Shown here one piece after another: positions 16,760 through 25,410 of a stretch of DNA of 64,000 bases (its first letter is position 1; every line of letters begins with the position of its first letter). The stretch lies in NCBI GenBank assembly GCA_964371785.1, contig CAYJOL010000002.1, forward strand, positions 476,076 through 540,075. Direction: 5' to 3'. The DNA comes from CAVQCT01 sp964371785. Its GTDB lineage: Bacteria; Zixibacteria; MSB-5A5; GN15; FEB-12. The position numbers and the translations under genes are program-made. Under the pieces are notes generated by a model. The model ran no database searches, had not been told where the DNA came from, and was given only the letters and a program-made list of their open reading frames with translations.

Positions 16760-17758
16760 ATGCCGGAATTCCGTCAGAATCAAGCGTCCAAAGAGTGGGT
16801 AATCTTAGCCCCGGAGCGAGGCATGCGCCCATCGGATTTTCGTGAAAGCAGGCCCAAGCCCCAGATCTTGTCCGCCTATCGGACTGACTGTCCGTTCTGC
16901 AAAGGTAACGATAAGCACATAGTCACACCTGTGTTATCGGTCCCGGGCGATGGTGACTGGCAGGTTCGGGTAGTTCCGAACAAGTTCGCCGCTCTCCAGT
17001 CTGACACGAGCCCGGAGCGACGGCACGTTGGAGGATTTCTCAGCGCGAATGGGTTCGGCATTGCCGAAGTTGTTATCGAGCACCCGATGCACAATCGGAC
17101 GATCGGAACCATGACGGTAAGCGAAGTGACACAGATCCTTTGGGCTTATCATGCACGTCAGGTCGAGATCAGCAAAAACGAAAAAATCAATCTGGTCATG
17201 ATTTTCCGAAATCACGGAAATCGAGCCGGGACCTCGCTGGAACATCCGCATTCACAGATTATCGCAACGCCGATCGTCCCTCCCCACATCCGGTACCCCA
17301 TCGATCAGGCGGTATTGCATTACGACAAGTACGGCAAGTGCGTTTTCTGCGACATGCTGGCCGAGGAACTTCGCCAGCGCTCGCGGATTATCGTTGAGTC
17401 GGAACACTTCGTGGCCTTCTGTCCGTTCGCGGCCAGGTCGCCCTTTGAGACACGGATCTACCCGCGGCGCCACATGGCCAGCTATGTTTCGATCACTGAT
17501 GTCGAGGTTGATGACCTGGCAAGAATCCTCCGGACAGTAATGGGAAAGCTGTATGTTGGACTACACAACCCGGATTACAATTACATCATCCGTTCCTCGC
17601 CGATCGGCGACGAAGACACCCGGTACCTTCACTGGTATTTTGTCATAATTCCAAAGATCACGATCTCGGCCGGATTTGAAATAGGTTCGGGAATCTATAT
17701 CAATACGACTGCGCCCGAGGAATCGGCTGAGTATCTGCGTGAAGTAAACGAAACATAA
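16760..17758 (+). CDS. galT: Galactose-1-phosphate uridylyltransferase-family protein
   Basis: Start chosen at the second ATG (16760), which has AAGGGAGT seven bases before it; the first ATG (16742) lacks one. 332 residues. The zinc-binding pair is C44-P-F-C47 and a second CVFC lies near residue 199. The HIT-superfamily nucleophile motif reads EHPHSQIIATP, with the second His of HPH as the uridylylated residue. The later IYPRRH and GDEDTRYLHWYFVIIPK blocks are conserved too. The reaction exchanges UDP between glucose and galactose phosphates in the Leloir pathway; relatives act on ADP-glucose, and sequence alone cannot exclude that. It stands alone, with no galK or galE directly beside it, although an epimerase-like gene converges 47 bp later. 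Confidence 0.88.
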   Translation: MPEFRQNQASKEWVILAPERGMRPSDFRESRPKPQILSAYRTDCPFCKGNDKHIVTPVLSVPGDGDWQVRVVPNKFAALQSDTSPERRHVGGFLSANGFGIAEVVIEHPMHNRTIGTMTVSEVTQILWAYHARQVEISKNEKINLVMIFRNHGNRAGTSLEHPHSQIIATPIVPPHIRYPIDQAVLHYDKYGKCVFCDMLAEELRQRSRIIVESEHFVAFCPFAARSPFETRIYPRRHMASYVSITDVEVDDLARILRTVMGKLYVGLHNPDYNYIIRSSPIGDEDTRYLHWYFVIIPKITISAGFEIGSGIYINTTAPEESAEYLREVNET

Positions 17759-17805
17759 TTTCAGATAGTGTCTCAGGCATAACTTAACCGCGTCTCGCCA
17801 GGAGG

Positions 17806-18744
17806 CTAAAGATGCTTACGATACCACTCGACAGTCTTGCGGATACTTTCTTTCAGCGGGGTCGGCGGCACGTGGAACGTCGACGTAAAATTGCTGCTAT
17901 CGACGACAAATGGTTTGCTGCGTTGATAGTCCGTTTCTTTCAATTCCCGCATGAGCGGGCTGAACAGGCTCATCAGATTGAATAACCATCGCGGGACGAC
18001 ATGTACTCTTGGTTTTCTCCCTGCCTCGTCATAGATCATTTCCACGAAATGGAAAGGTGTGACAGCGCGGTCATTGGGTACGTGCCAAATTTGACCGAGC
18101 GCATCATCGCGTTCTCCCAGAAGAATCAATGCTCTGGCAAAATCTTCAATGAAGGTGAACGAATGCGGAATGTCCGGATCTCCCAGCAAGCTCACAGACT
18201 TACCTTTGATGGCAGGGGCAAACACCTGCTGACCCATTATGGCAGAGCGTACTCCGGGGCCGAAGAAATCCGAGCCGCGTCCTATCGTCGCCCGTAATCT
18301 GCCCGCTTTGTGAGCCTCCATAAGCGTAAAAGCGGCCTTGGCCCGAACACGTCCTTTTGGTCCGGTCGCATTATTGGGGAGATTTTCGGTAATGGGCCCT
18401 TCGACCTCACCGTACATGTAGACATTGTCACCGAAGACAAGTTTCGCACCAGTCTCTGCGGCGCTTTCGATGATCGTTTCCATCAGCGGTGCCATCAGTT
18501 CGGTCCATCGGCCATAGGGAGGCGAAGCGCAATGGTATACTGTCGAGGCACCGGCACAGGCTCGGACAGCCGACGATTTGTCGGCAAGGTCCGCCATCAC
18601 ATGTTCTACACCACCAGGGACACTGTGCTTCCTGGATCTGCTTACCGCGCGAACCCGCTTACCATCGGCCGCAAGCGAATCAATGACCGCCCGACCAAGC
18701 TGTCCCGTCCCCAGGACTACATGAAGATTTCCGGTATCAGCCAT
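17806..18744 (-). CDS. NAD(P)-dependent epimerase/dehydratase family protein
   Basis: 312 residues. The N-terminal Rossmann loop reads VVLGTGQLGRAVIDSLA (GxGxxG-like, residues 10-26). The extended-SDR pattern continues with ADLADKSSAVRACAGASTVYHCASPP, FGDNVYMYG and the Lys-containing GRVRAKAAF region, where the canonical YxxxK is not cleanly preserved. The C-terminal half ends in LKESIRKTVEWYRKHL as in NDP-sugar epimerases. The substrate is uncertain: nucleotide-sugar reductase or epimerase, or an atypical SDR. It converges with galT (47 bp between stops), but the close tie to galactose metabolism is only positional. Confidence 0.8.
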   Translation of the reverse strand: MADTGNLHVVLGTGQLGRAVIDSLAADGKRVRAVSRSRKHSVPGGVEHVMADLADKSSAVRACAGASTVYHCASPPYGRWTELMAPLMETIIESAAETGAKLVFGDNVYMYGEVEGPITENLPNNATGPKGRVRAKAAFTLMEAHKAGRLRATIGRGSDFFGPGVRSAIMGQQVFAPAIKGKSVSLLGDPDIPHSFTFIEDFARALILLGERDDALGQIWHVPNDRAVTPFHFVEMIYDEAGRKPRVHVVPRWLFNLMSLFSPLMRELKETDYQRSKPFVVDSSNFTSTFHVPPTPLKESIRKTVEWYRKHL

Positions 18745-18918
18745 GTCAGAATCCTCCGGTTAGAGGCTGACTCCCGCGACCCGGGAGCACTATCAAGATA
18801 GAGCATTGTCGAACTGGAAACAAGATCCAAACACCGTCGCGCGTCAAGAAGTGGATCGAATACCAGATGAACTAGACGTCACGTTGTTAGCGGAAGCAGC
18901 GACGTGTTTCAGGAGGCA

Positions 18919-19341
18919 TCATCGAGCAAGGCTCGTCTTGTGTCGCCTTTTGTGAATAAGCGTGTCGAGGCTCCACGCGCCACCTCCGTATGCTGCAATG
19001 AACAGCCAGATGAAACAAAAGAGTACTGCCGGTTCGCCATGATTCACAATCGGCCAGAATCCCTGAGGCCAGTGAAACTGGAAGTACGCCACTGCCATTT
19101 CGCCACAAGCGACGAGGGCGACCCATCGCGTAAATAGGCCGAGAAGGATGAATAGACCGCCAAAGCACTCGACTATGCCACCAATCCACATCTGTGACAT
19201 GAACGGCGGTGTCCCTCCGGGCATCCCCGGGATGCCGCCAAACCAGGCAAAGAGCTTCATGCCTCCATGCTGGAGAAAGAGCAGTCCTGCGACTATGCGA
19301 AGTAAAAAGAAAGTCACCTGTACTACACGGCTCTCGTGCAT
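18919..19341 (-). CDS. DoxX family membrane protein
   Basis: Start at the ATG of MHESRVVQVTFFLLRI (19341), preceded by AGGAGG. 140 residues, the usual DoxX length, with four membrane segments and the family pattern LRIVAGLLFLQHGGMKLF at residues 15-32, a second helix GGIVECFGGLFILLGLFTRW, and AYGGGAWSLD near the end. DoxX proteins form part of redox or oxygen-stress membrane complexes in some bacteria, but most remain undefined. It reads away from the TPP riboswitch operon, with which it shares a divergent 450-bp spacer. Confidence 0.88.
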   Translation of the reverse strand: MHESRVVQVTFFLLRIVAGLLFLQHGGMKLFAWFGGIPGMPGGTPPFMSQMWIGGIVECFGGLFILLGLFTRWVALVACGEMAVAYFQFHWPQGFWPIVNHGEPAVLFCFIWLFIAAYGGGAWSLDTLIHKRRHKTSLAR

Positions 19342-19613
19342 TTGACACCTCCTGTGATAATTGCATTTGGATAATACTATCTGTGTAACAAGAAGAAGCG
19401 ATAAAAAGATTTGGGGATTTTTCTTCCTCACCGGGAAGCTAGGTGCGGGCGCTCATCCGGTCTGGTGGCAGCCCCAACCCGATCCATTATGTTATTGTAA
19501 GATAATGAGTTACACTGAAGAATGTTAGTCCATAAAAGGCCGCGAAGACAGCCTCGATATTTTCTTCTTGCCAATCCGGAAGCACTTGATGTACTTTGGC
19601 TCAGAACGAAAAA
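19342..19613. other. Divergent spacer between doxX and the TPP operon
   Basis: The 272 bp before the riboswitch hold a short inverted repeat (CATTAT and ATAATG with an 11-bp centre, near 19485-19507) and a weak TTGCCA-N18-TACTTT pair at 19568-19597 that could start the riboswitch transcript. No gene is apparent. Confidence 0.4.
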
Positions 19614-19699
19614 ATTCCGTTGGGGGTGGCGTAATAACGACCGCCTGAGATCATACCCCCTCGACCTGATCCGGATAATGCCGGCGTAGGGAAACGGAG
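19614..19699 (+). ncRNA. TPP riboswitch (THI element)
   Basis: The conserved THI-box pieces are all present. P1 is closed by TTCCGTT (19615-19621) and AACGGA (19693-19698), P2 by GGGGGT (19622-19627) and ACCCCC (19655-19660), the CTGAGA signature follows P3, and the second half reads ACCTGATCCGGATAATG then CCGGCGTAGGGA, nearly the textbook consensus. Thiamine pyrophosphate bound here lowers expression of the genes below. It lies 95 bp before the TonB receptor start, with no obvious terminator between, so control at the translation start of the receptor is possible. Confidence 0.96.
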
Positions 19700-19794
19700 A
19701 TGTCAATCGCATCCCCTGAGCCATTGTTGGCTGACCTATCGATTCAGGACGGAATCTTGCTTAACCATGACTCTTTGGAAGCGAGGTTACTGTC

Positions 19795-22341
19795 ATGACA
19801 CACAACTTCTCCCCGTCAAGTCGTTGGCTTGACCCGCATCCGGTCGTGAAGGACCGGGTGAAGCGGCGGACGCTTCTGTGTCTGCTGGCCACTTTACTCT
19901 TTACGCTCTGCGGCCATGTCGGCGCCGCAACCTTTATAAGTGGCAAAGTGACCGATCCCGATGGCGACCCGATAGTCGGCGCATCCGTTATCGGAAATGT
20001 TGCAGGAGTCGGGACGATTACCGATGATAGTGGCAAGTTCAGTTTGAGTCCACCTGAGGAAGTAACCCGCCTCACGTTCTCATCGGTCGGATTCAGCTCG
20101 ACCCAGTATGACATCAACGCCATCCCGAGCACGGTGATTCTTCAGCCCCGCTATTACCATGGTCAGGACATCCTTGTCCGCGCCGATCGAGCCGAGCCGG
20201 GAATCACCCCGATCGCTTACAGCAATTTCACCCAGGACGACATCAAGCGAGATTACACGGTCGAAGAGTTCCCGCTGTTGCTCGAATCTACGCCGAATTT
20301 ATATTCCTACTCCGATGCCGGGTCATCGCTTGGCTACAGCTACATGTCCATTCGCGGATTCGATGACAAGCGGATTGTGACTTATATTAACGGTGTTCCG
20401 TTAAACGACCCCGAAGATCAGGCGACATATTTTGTCGACCTGCCTGATTTCGCGGCCAATGTTTCGGATATCCAGATACAGCGCGGGGTGGGGAACTCGC
20501 TTTACGGCGACGCTTCGTTCGGCGGCACCGTCAATATTGTCACCAGTGCCTTGAGCAACCAACGACAGGCCTCGATCGTTGCCGGTTACGGTCAGTACAC
20601 GCTCGATGGGCGCACAGTTAGTGACATCTACAAGCAATCAGTTGAGTATACTTCCGGTCTCATTGACGGCACCTGGCAATTCGGCGGACGATTTTCCAAG
20701 CAACGGACCGGAGGATTCCGCCACGACAGCTGGTACGATGGTTGGTCATACTATTTCTCTCTGGCGCGCCTCGATCCGAGAATGACTACCGAGCTGTATG
20801 TGTACGGCGGTCCGATGCGCATGCATCTGGCTTATTATGGCTCGCCGCGCGATGAGATCGCAAAAGATTACCGCTACAATCCGTTGACGTATAATAATGA
20901 AACCGACAATTTTAATCAACCGCATTACCAGTTACAAAATACTTATCGGTTGAGTGATCGCGCTACACTCTACAACACATTCTACCACATTCATGGCGAT
21001 GGTTACTATGAACAGTTGAAGGCAAACAGCTCGTTGTCGGATTACGGCATAGATACCAATTTCATCGATATCAATCCGATAACCTCAGCGCGATATGACA
21101 GTGGGAATGTGGTGCGCCAGCAGTGGGTAAGCAAGAACCAGACCGGATGGAATCCGCGGATCGATTTGCTCTGGGACAAGGGCCGACATTCGCTGGGTGG
21201 TTCGTTCTATTACTTTGACTCCGATCACTGGGGGCAGGTGGTCTATGCTGAGCATATCACCGGGTCATTCGACCCAAGACACCGGTACTATCAATACCAC
21301 GGCAAGAAATATGTAGCCTCAGTATTTGGTCAGGAGTATTACAAGTTCAACGATAAATTGAGTGCACAGATTACAGCGCAACTTCGCTATCTCAAATATG
21401 ACTTCAATCAACGACGGATGCTCCCGTTCGAAGGATACGAGTACAGCGTGGACTGGGCATTTCTCTCTCCCCGTATCGGATTCAACTACAAGTACAACGA
21501 TGCTGTCAACTTCTATACCAACTTCTCGGTCGCCTCGCGAACCCCGAGTGACGCGGCGATCTACGATGCCGGAGATCCGCACGTGGTGCCGTCGCTGAAT
21601 ATCATCGACTCTTCCATGGTCGATGGTGTCACCTCATACAATTTCGGTGACCCGACCGCAAAATCGGAGCGCGTGTACGATTTCGAGCTGGGTGGCAACT
21701 ATCAGGTCCGGAAGTATTCGTTTGGACTAAACCTCTACTGGATGGAATTCAAGAACGAAATTTTACCGTACGGCGGGATCAATCCGAACACGGGAATCGC
21801 CATAACGATTAACGCGGACCGCTCGGTTCACGCCGGCCTGGAATTGACCGGTGCCTGCCAAATCAGTCCTCGTCTATCCGTTCAGGGTAACTTCGCTTAC
21901 AGCTATAACAGGGTGCGAAAATTTGTCGCTGATGTCGACGGGTTCAATGTGAATTACAACAATAAGACAATTCCATTCTTCCCTGCTTACCTTGGCAACG
22001 TTCTGGTAGATTACAAGGCCGGCAACGCTCGTTTCACGTTCCGACAGCGGTTTGTCGGTAAGCAGTATGCGGAGTTGTGGAATGTGGAGGGCCTGACGGT
22101 GAACTCGTATACCATCTCGGCTCTTTCCGTCTCATATAAACTGGGAGACTTGTTTGGAACAGGCGACTTGGTGTTCGAAGGAAAGGTCGATAACCTGTTC
22201 GATCAAAAAGTCGAAACATCGGGATACGGCGGTGATTTTGCCTACGACAATGGGACATCGGTCGTTGTCGACGGATGGGCGGAGTATTATGTTCTGGCTA
22301 CCCGGTCCTTTTACGGACAGGTGAAACTCGCATTGTTTTAG
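19795..22341 (+). CDS. TonB-dependent receptor, predicted thiamine or thiamine-precursor importer
   Basis: 848 residues with a signal peptide ending near GHVGAATF (about 45). A carboxypeptidase-regulatory-like domain (KVTDPDGDPIVGASVIGNVAG, residues 50-125) precedes the plug (DILVRADRAEPGITPIAYSNFTQDDIKRDY... to VNIVTSAL, about 130-245). A 22-strand beta barrel follows and ends with an aromatic residue (KLALF), as outer-membrane proteins do. Such receptors take in substrates with energy from TonB-ExbBD. The upstream TPP riboswitch makes thiamine, its phosphates or the HMP moiety the likely cargo; TPP-regulated TonB receptors are known in Bacteroidetes. A symporter gene follows 6 bp later, giving an outer- plus inner-membrane pair. 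Confidence 0.9.
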   Translation: MTHNFSPSSRWLDPHPVVKDRVKRRTLLCLLATLLFTLCGHVGAATFISGKVTDPDGDPIVGASVIGNVAGVGTITDDSGKFSLSPPEEVTRLTFSSVGFSSTQYDINAIPSTVILQPRYYHGQDILVRADRAEPGITPIAYSNFTQDDIKRDYTVEEFPLLLESTPNLYSYSDAGSSLGYSYMSIRGFDDKRIVTYINGVPLNDPEDQATYFVDLPDFAANVSDIQIQRGVGNSLYGDASFGGTVNIVTSALSNQRQASIVAGYGQYTLDGRTVSDIYKQSVEYTSGLIDGTWQFGGRFSKQRTGGFRHDSWYDGWSYYFSLARLDPRMTTELYVYGGPMRMHLAYYGSPRDEIAKDYRYNPLTYNNETDNFNQPHYQLQNTYRLSDRATLYNTFYHIHGDGYYEQLKANSSLSDYGIDTNFIDINPITSARYDSGNVVRQQWVSKNQTGWNPRIDLLWDKGRHSLGGSFYYFDSDHWGQVVYAEHITGSFDPRHRYYQYHGKKYVASVFGQEYYKFNDKLSAQITAQLRYLKYDFNQRRMLPFEGYEYSVDWAFLSPRIGFNYKYNDAVNFYTNFSVASRTPSDAAIYDAGDPHVVPSLNIIDSSMVDGVTSYNFGDPTAKSERVYDFELGGNYQVRKYSFGLNLYWMEFKNEILPYGGINPNTGIAITINADRSVHAGLELTGACQISPRLSVQGNFAYSYNRVRKFVADVDGFNVNYNNKTIPFFPAYLGNVLVDYKAGNARFTFRQRFVGKQYAELWNVEGLTVNSYTISALSVSYKLGDLFGTGDLVFEGKVDNLFDQKVETSGYGGDFAYDNGTSVVVDGWAEYYVLATRSFYGQVKLALF

Positions 22342-22347
22342 GTCGCT

Positions 22348-23748
22348 ATGCATTTCATTGACTATAGTCTGGTCATCATCTATCTGGTTGTCCTGCTCGT
22401 ACTCGGGTTGATCAAGAGCACACGCAAAAATGAGTCGGCCGCCGAACTGATACTCGGCGGCCGGGTACTCACCATGCCGGGGTTTGTCATGTCGCTTGTC
22501 TCAACCTGGTATGGTGGCATCCTTGGCGTGGGGGAGTACAGCTATCGATTCGGTCTATCCAACTGGCTCGTGTTCGGCCTGCCGTACTATCTGGCCGCTC
22601 TCCTGTTCGCCGTCTATCTGGCAAGACGGGCCCGCGAATCAAGACTCCTGACAATTCCTGACCAACTGGACAAGGCCTATGGCCGGAAGACCGCACTTAC
22701 CGGTTCCATCATTATATATCTGATGACCGTTCCCGCCGCCTACATTCTCGGCGTCGGCACTCTTATTCAATACATCTTCGGTTGGGAGCTCTGGGAGGGG
22801 ATTCTTGCCGGAACGGTCTTTTCGGTGGTGTATGTCTACACGGGAGGCTTCCGATCGGTGGTGCGTACCGACATATTTCAGTTTATCCTGATGTTTTTTG
22901 GCTTCGCGGTGCTTCTGGTTATGCTTGTCTGGAAATTCGGCGGACTGTCTTTCCTGTCAGGTCACCTGCCGCCGGAGATGTTTACCTGGCACGGTGGCAA
23001 TTCAAAGTCGTTTATTGTTGCCTGGTATTTCATCGCACTGGCCACGTTAATAGAACCGGCCTTCTACCAGCGGTGCTATGCTGCCAAGGATGTCAAGGTG
23101 GCCCGAAACGGAATCCTCATCTCTATTGGTTGCTGGGCAGTGTTTGATTTCATGACTACTTTCTGTGGTATGTACGCCCGTGCCATACTGCCTGATTTGG
23201 CCAGTCCGGTCGGCTCGTATCCCTCGTTGGCTTTGCAGGTACTGCCAGCCGGCCTTTTCGGTTTGTTCGCGTTGGCTCTCCTGGCCACTGATATGTCCAC
23301 CATAGACTCCTATGCATTTCTGGCCGCGTCGACTTTCAGCCGGGACATACTCATGCGTATTTTTCCCATCTCAGAGAATCGCATCGCCTTCTATACCCGT
23401 ATCGGGTTGGTGGTGACAACCGCGGCCGCAATACTCCTGGTCCTGCAGTTTCAGTCGATCGTCGAGATTTGGTATGTCTTCGGAACGGTTGGCACGCCGG
23501 CTCTACTTGTCCCTGTCTTTTTCTCGTTCGTAGGGAAACGACGGCTTCCAGCGTCGATCGCAATGAGCTCGATAATCGGCAGCGGGGGGATTGCCCTGGT
23601 CTGGTATCTCAGTCAGTATTGGACGTCCGACGGAAGTTATTGGCTTGGTCTCCAGCCAATTTTCCCGGGACTCGCGTTGTCGCTGGCGCTTTTTCTCGGT
23701 CTTGCCCGGCCCATCATGGCGCCGTCAGGCGGCAATCCGACCATTTGA
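22348..23748 (+). CDS. Sodium:solute symporter, TPP-regulated (ThiV-like)
   Basis: 466 residues with about 12-13 membrane segments. The SSS family pattern is visible in the N-terminal GRVLTMPGFVMSLVSTWYGGILGVGEYSYRFGLSNW segment and in FALALLATDMSTIDSYAFLAASTFSRDILMR, the usual Na+-site helix. It lies 6 bp after the TonB receptor in the same riboswitch operon. SSS transporters found under THI-box control in other genomes have been called ThiV and proposed to carry thiamine precursors; this fits by context, not by a residue test. The inner-membrane symporter would move what the receptor brings into the periplasm. No thiamine biosynthesis gene is in the window. Confidence 0.85.
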   Translation: MHFIDYSLVIIYLVVLLVLGLIKSTRKNESAAELILGGRVLTMPGFVMSLVSTWYGGILGVGEYSYRFGLSNWLVFGLPYYLAALLFAVYLARRARESRLLTIPDQLDKAYGRKTALTGSIIIYLMTVPAAYILGVGTLIQYIFGWELWEGILAGTVFSVVYVYTGGFRSVVRTDIFQFILMFFGFAVLLVMLVWKFGGLSFLSGHLPPEMFTWHGGNSKSFIVAWYFIALATLIEPAFYQRCYAAKDVKVARNGILISIGCWAVFDFMTTFCGMYARAILPDLASPVGSYPSLALQVLPAGLFGLFALALLATDMSTIDSYAFLAASTFSRDILMRIFPISENRIAFYTRIGLVVTTAAAILLVLQFQSIVEIWYVFGTVGTPALLVPVFFSFVGKRRLPASIAMSSIIGSGGIALVWYLSQYWTSDGSYWLGLQPIFPGLALSLALFLGLARPIMAPSGGNPTI

Positions 23749-23814
23749 TCGGGGACACGCATTGATGCTCCCCGGGGGCCTTTTTCTCCGGAAGCAAATC
23801 TCTCCAAAAATGTA

Positions 23815-23843
23815 TTGACACCTATATTGAGAGCGTTTAAGAT
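23815..23843 (+). promoter_or_regulatory. Sigma-70 promoter of the small zinc-ribbon gene
   Basis: TTGACA (23815-23820), 17 bp, TAAGAT (23838-23843). The transcription start near 23850 gives a leader of about 85 nt to the ATG at 23935. Confidence 0.75.
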
Positions 23844-23934
23844 TACCAGCGCCGATCTAGGAAACAAGAAACGGAGACCTTCGGCATCAGTCAGCGCCAA
23901 TGAGCGCGAAACCAGGTATAGGAGATAGTCACCA

Positions 23935-24111
23935 ATGTACTGTGCGCAATGTAACGAGAAGATTGAAAGCGATCCTGTTATTCAAGGGGAAGAATACTAC
24001 TGCTCGCTGGAATGCGCCAATCTTGCCGCCGGATATAATGAGGCGGAAGAAGAGGGGTACTTCGAAGAAAACGATTTGTCCCAGGATCTTTTCGGGGATT
24101 ACGAAGAATAG
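23935..24111 (+). CDS. Small CxxC...CxxxC protein (zinc-ribbon-like), 58 residues
   Basis: A short gene with a GGAG ribosome site 10 bp before the ATG and its own promoter. The product starts MYCAQCNEKIE and continues with YYCSLECANLAAG, giving C3-x2-C6 and C23-x3-C27. That spacing resembles the TRASH/MYM or YHS-like treble-clef fingers that bind zinc or heavy metals. The tail (residues 35-58) is acidic with many Glu and Asp. The function is unknown; metal sensing or trafficking or a protein-binding role are candidates. The next gene on the opposite strand is greA. No homology could be tested here, but codon structure, ribosome site and promoter make it a real gene. Confidence 0.8.
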   Translation: MYCAQCNEKIESDPVIQGEEYYCSLECANLAAGYNEAEEEGYFEENDLSQDLFGDYEE

Positions 24112-24154
24112 CAGAGACTTGTAGCTGCGAGTCGCGGCCGAGACAACGTTACTC

Positions 24155-24631
24155 TTAGTCGCGTGAGATGTTCAGAATTTCGTACTTGAGCACTCCTGCT
24201 GGTACTCTGATTTCAACCAGATCCCCCACTTCTTTGCCCAACAGTCCGGCACCAATCGGTGATTTTATCGAAATGATATCGTTATCCACATCCACTTCGT
24301 CCGGAGGGGCGATTGTGTAAAGGATTTCCTCGCCGTTTCTGTGATCCTTGACTAACACTTTGGCAAACAGGTAAACCTTGTGGCCGGGTATCTGATCGGC
24401 GTCGACTAACCGCACCCGAGACAATTTTTCCTGTAGTTGGGCGATCTTGCTCTCCAGATATTTCTGGGCCTCTTTTGCGGCGTGGTATTCCGCATTTTCG
24501 GAGAGGTCACCCAGTTCACGAGATCGCTTGATCTCACTGACTATCTTGGGCCGCTCCTCGAATTTCAGACGATTGAGCTCAGCCTCCAGTTTCTGGAGAC
24601 CTTCTTTGGTCATGTACAGTGGCTCACTCAT
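24155..24631 (-). CDS. greA: Transcription elongation factor GreA
   Basis: 158 residues, the normal size. Residues 1-75 are the antiparallel coiled coil (MTKEGLQKLEAELNRLKFEERPKIVSEIKRSRELGDLSENAEYHAAKEAQKY) with the acidic D/E at the tip in LGDLSENAEYHAA that enters the RNA polymerase secondary channel. The C-terminal half is the FKBP-like domain (ISIKSPIGAGLLGKEVGDLVEIRVPAGVLKYEIL). It rescues backtracked RNA polymerase by stimulating transcript cleavage. Its promoter on the minus strand lies only 12 bp from the ATG, so the message is probably leaderless (see the promoter entry). Confidence 0.96.
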   Translation of the reverse strand: MSEPLYMTKEGLQKLEAELNRLKFEERPKIVSEIKRSRELGDLSENAEYHAAKEAQKYLESKIAQLQEKLSRVRLVDADQIPGHKVYLFAKVLVKDHRNGEEILYTIAPPDEVDVDNDIISIKSPIGAGLLGKEVGDLVEIRVPAGVLKYEILNISRD

Positions 24632-24642
24632 AAGTAGGGAGT

Positions 24643-24671
24643 AGTATAATCCAGTTTTCGGGTTTTGTCAA
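24643..24671 (-). promoter_or_regulatory. greA promoter, predicted leaderless
   Basis: On the minus strand, TTGACA (plus 24666-24671), 17 bp, TATACT (plus 24643-24648). The expected start (about 24636) is roughly five bases before the ATG at 24631, and no Shine-Dalgarno-like purine run lies before it; the 15 nt upstream read as pyrimidine-rich. Confidence 0.75.
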
Positions 24672-24869
24672 ATCTACCAGCCGCACACGCCTATATGGAT
24701 AGATGTAACCAATCTCCTGAATTGACTGTTCCCAGATCGGATGCTGCCGGAATGTGCTTCGATCGCTGACAGCAGAATAGGTACTTCGCTTCCCGTTAAG
24801 TAAGTGCGATTAGCGCCAGTCTCCGGCCGCCCCGCTTGGTAAGTGAAATCGTACTTCGGAATTAATGTC

Positions 24870-24897
24870 TTGACGAAGGACATTAATCGCTTATATT
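24870..24897 (+). promoter_or_regulatory. rpmH operon promoter
   Basis: TTGACG (24870-24875), 16 bp, TATATT (24892-24897), giving a start near 24904 and a leader of about 23 nt to the rpmH ATG at 24927. The spacer carries AATGTC and GACATT copies as a short inverted repeat around the -35 box. Confidence 0.75.
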
Positions 24898-24926
24898 GCT
24901 TGGCTTAAATTAAGGGTTTACCGACT

Positions 24927-25079
24927 ATGAAAAGACCGTTTCAACCATCGAACGAAAAAATGCTGAACGACCACGGCTTCCGCGCCCGCATGTCTACCAA
25001 AGGCGGCCGTAAGGTGTTGGCCCGTCGTCGTGCCAAAGGCAGAAAACGACTTACCGTCAAAGTTGCCCGTAAGAAGTAA
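24927..25079 (+). CDS. rpmH: 50S ribosomal protein L34
   Basis: 50 residues. The product matches L34 in its conserved order: KRPFQPSN, HGFRARMSTKGGRKVLARRR, AKGRKRLTV; the C terminus is slightly extended with KVARKK. L34 is a small basic protein of the large ribosomal subunit. The gene opens the conserved rpmH-rnpA-yidD-yidC-mnmE series typical of origin regions and overlaps the start of rnpA. Confidence 0.97.
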   Translation: MKRPFQPSNEKMLNDHGFRARMSTKGGRKVLARRRAKGRKRLTVKVARKK

Positions 25080-25410
25080 ACTCCCCAGAATCTTCAGCCT
25101 GAAAAGCTCCCGAGAGATCAGTGACTTACTTAAGTCCGGTCGGCGTATTTCAGGGGAGTTGCTGACAATTGTCTGGGCCGAGGACGAGCAATTCAAGTAC
25201 GGGGTACTAGTGTCACGTCATTTCGGCGCAGCCGTACGACGAAATCGGATTAAGAGGCTTGTCCGCGAAGCAATCAGGCTGAATCGGGTCGGCTTGCCAG
25301 CCCGGATTCGGTTCGCTGTTCTGCCAAAGAATCGGGGTAACGAGCCAGACTTCAAAACTATAAATGCTGAAATTCGTGGAATATTCGACCGTATCTGCCC
25401 CCCAGCGTAG
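25030..25410 (+). CDS. rnpA: Ribonuclease P protein component
   Basis: Up to 126 residues. The RnpA core is seen in KLPRIFSLKSSREISDLLKSGRRISG, in VSRHFGAAVRRNRIKRLVREAIRLN (the RNR motif that binds the RNA) and in FAVLPKNRG. It binds the RNase P RNA and helps mature tRNA 5' ends. The start is uncertain: a GTG at 25030 is deep in rpmH (50-bp overlap), whereas a TTG at 25063 would begin with PVRSKLPR as in shorter homologues and overlap by 17 bp. The 3' end overlaps yidD by 47 bp. RNase P RNA itself was not found in the window. Confidence 0.88.
   Translation: MPKAENDLPSKLPVRSKLPRIFSLKSSREISDLLKSGRRISGELLTIVWAEDEQFKYGVLVSRHFGAAVRRNRIKRLVREAIRLNRVGLPARIRFAVLPKNRGNEPDFKTINAEIRGIFDRICPPA

Noticed and set aside
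18887..19366. 159-codon minus-strand frame over DoxX
   Set aside because: Overlaps DoxX in another frame, which has a ribosome site and clear membrane helices.
23750..23790. Possible terminator after the symporter gene (GC-rich stretch and T-run)
   Set aside because: The stem and the T-run do not line up in a clean hairpin.
24632..24926. Possible oriC between greA and rpmH
   Set aside because: No DnaA box with at most one mismatch was seen; it is accounted for by two divergent promoters.
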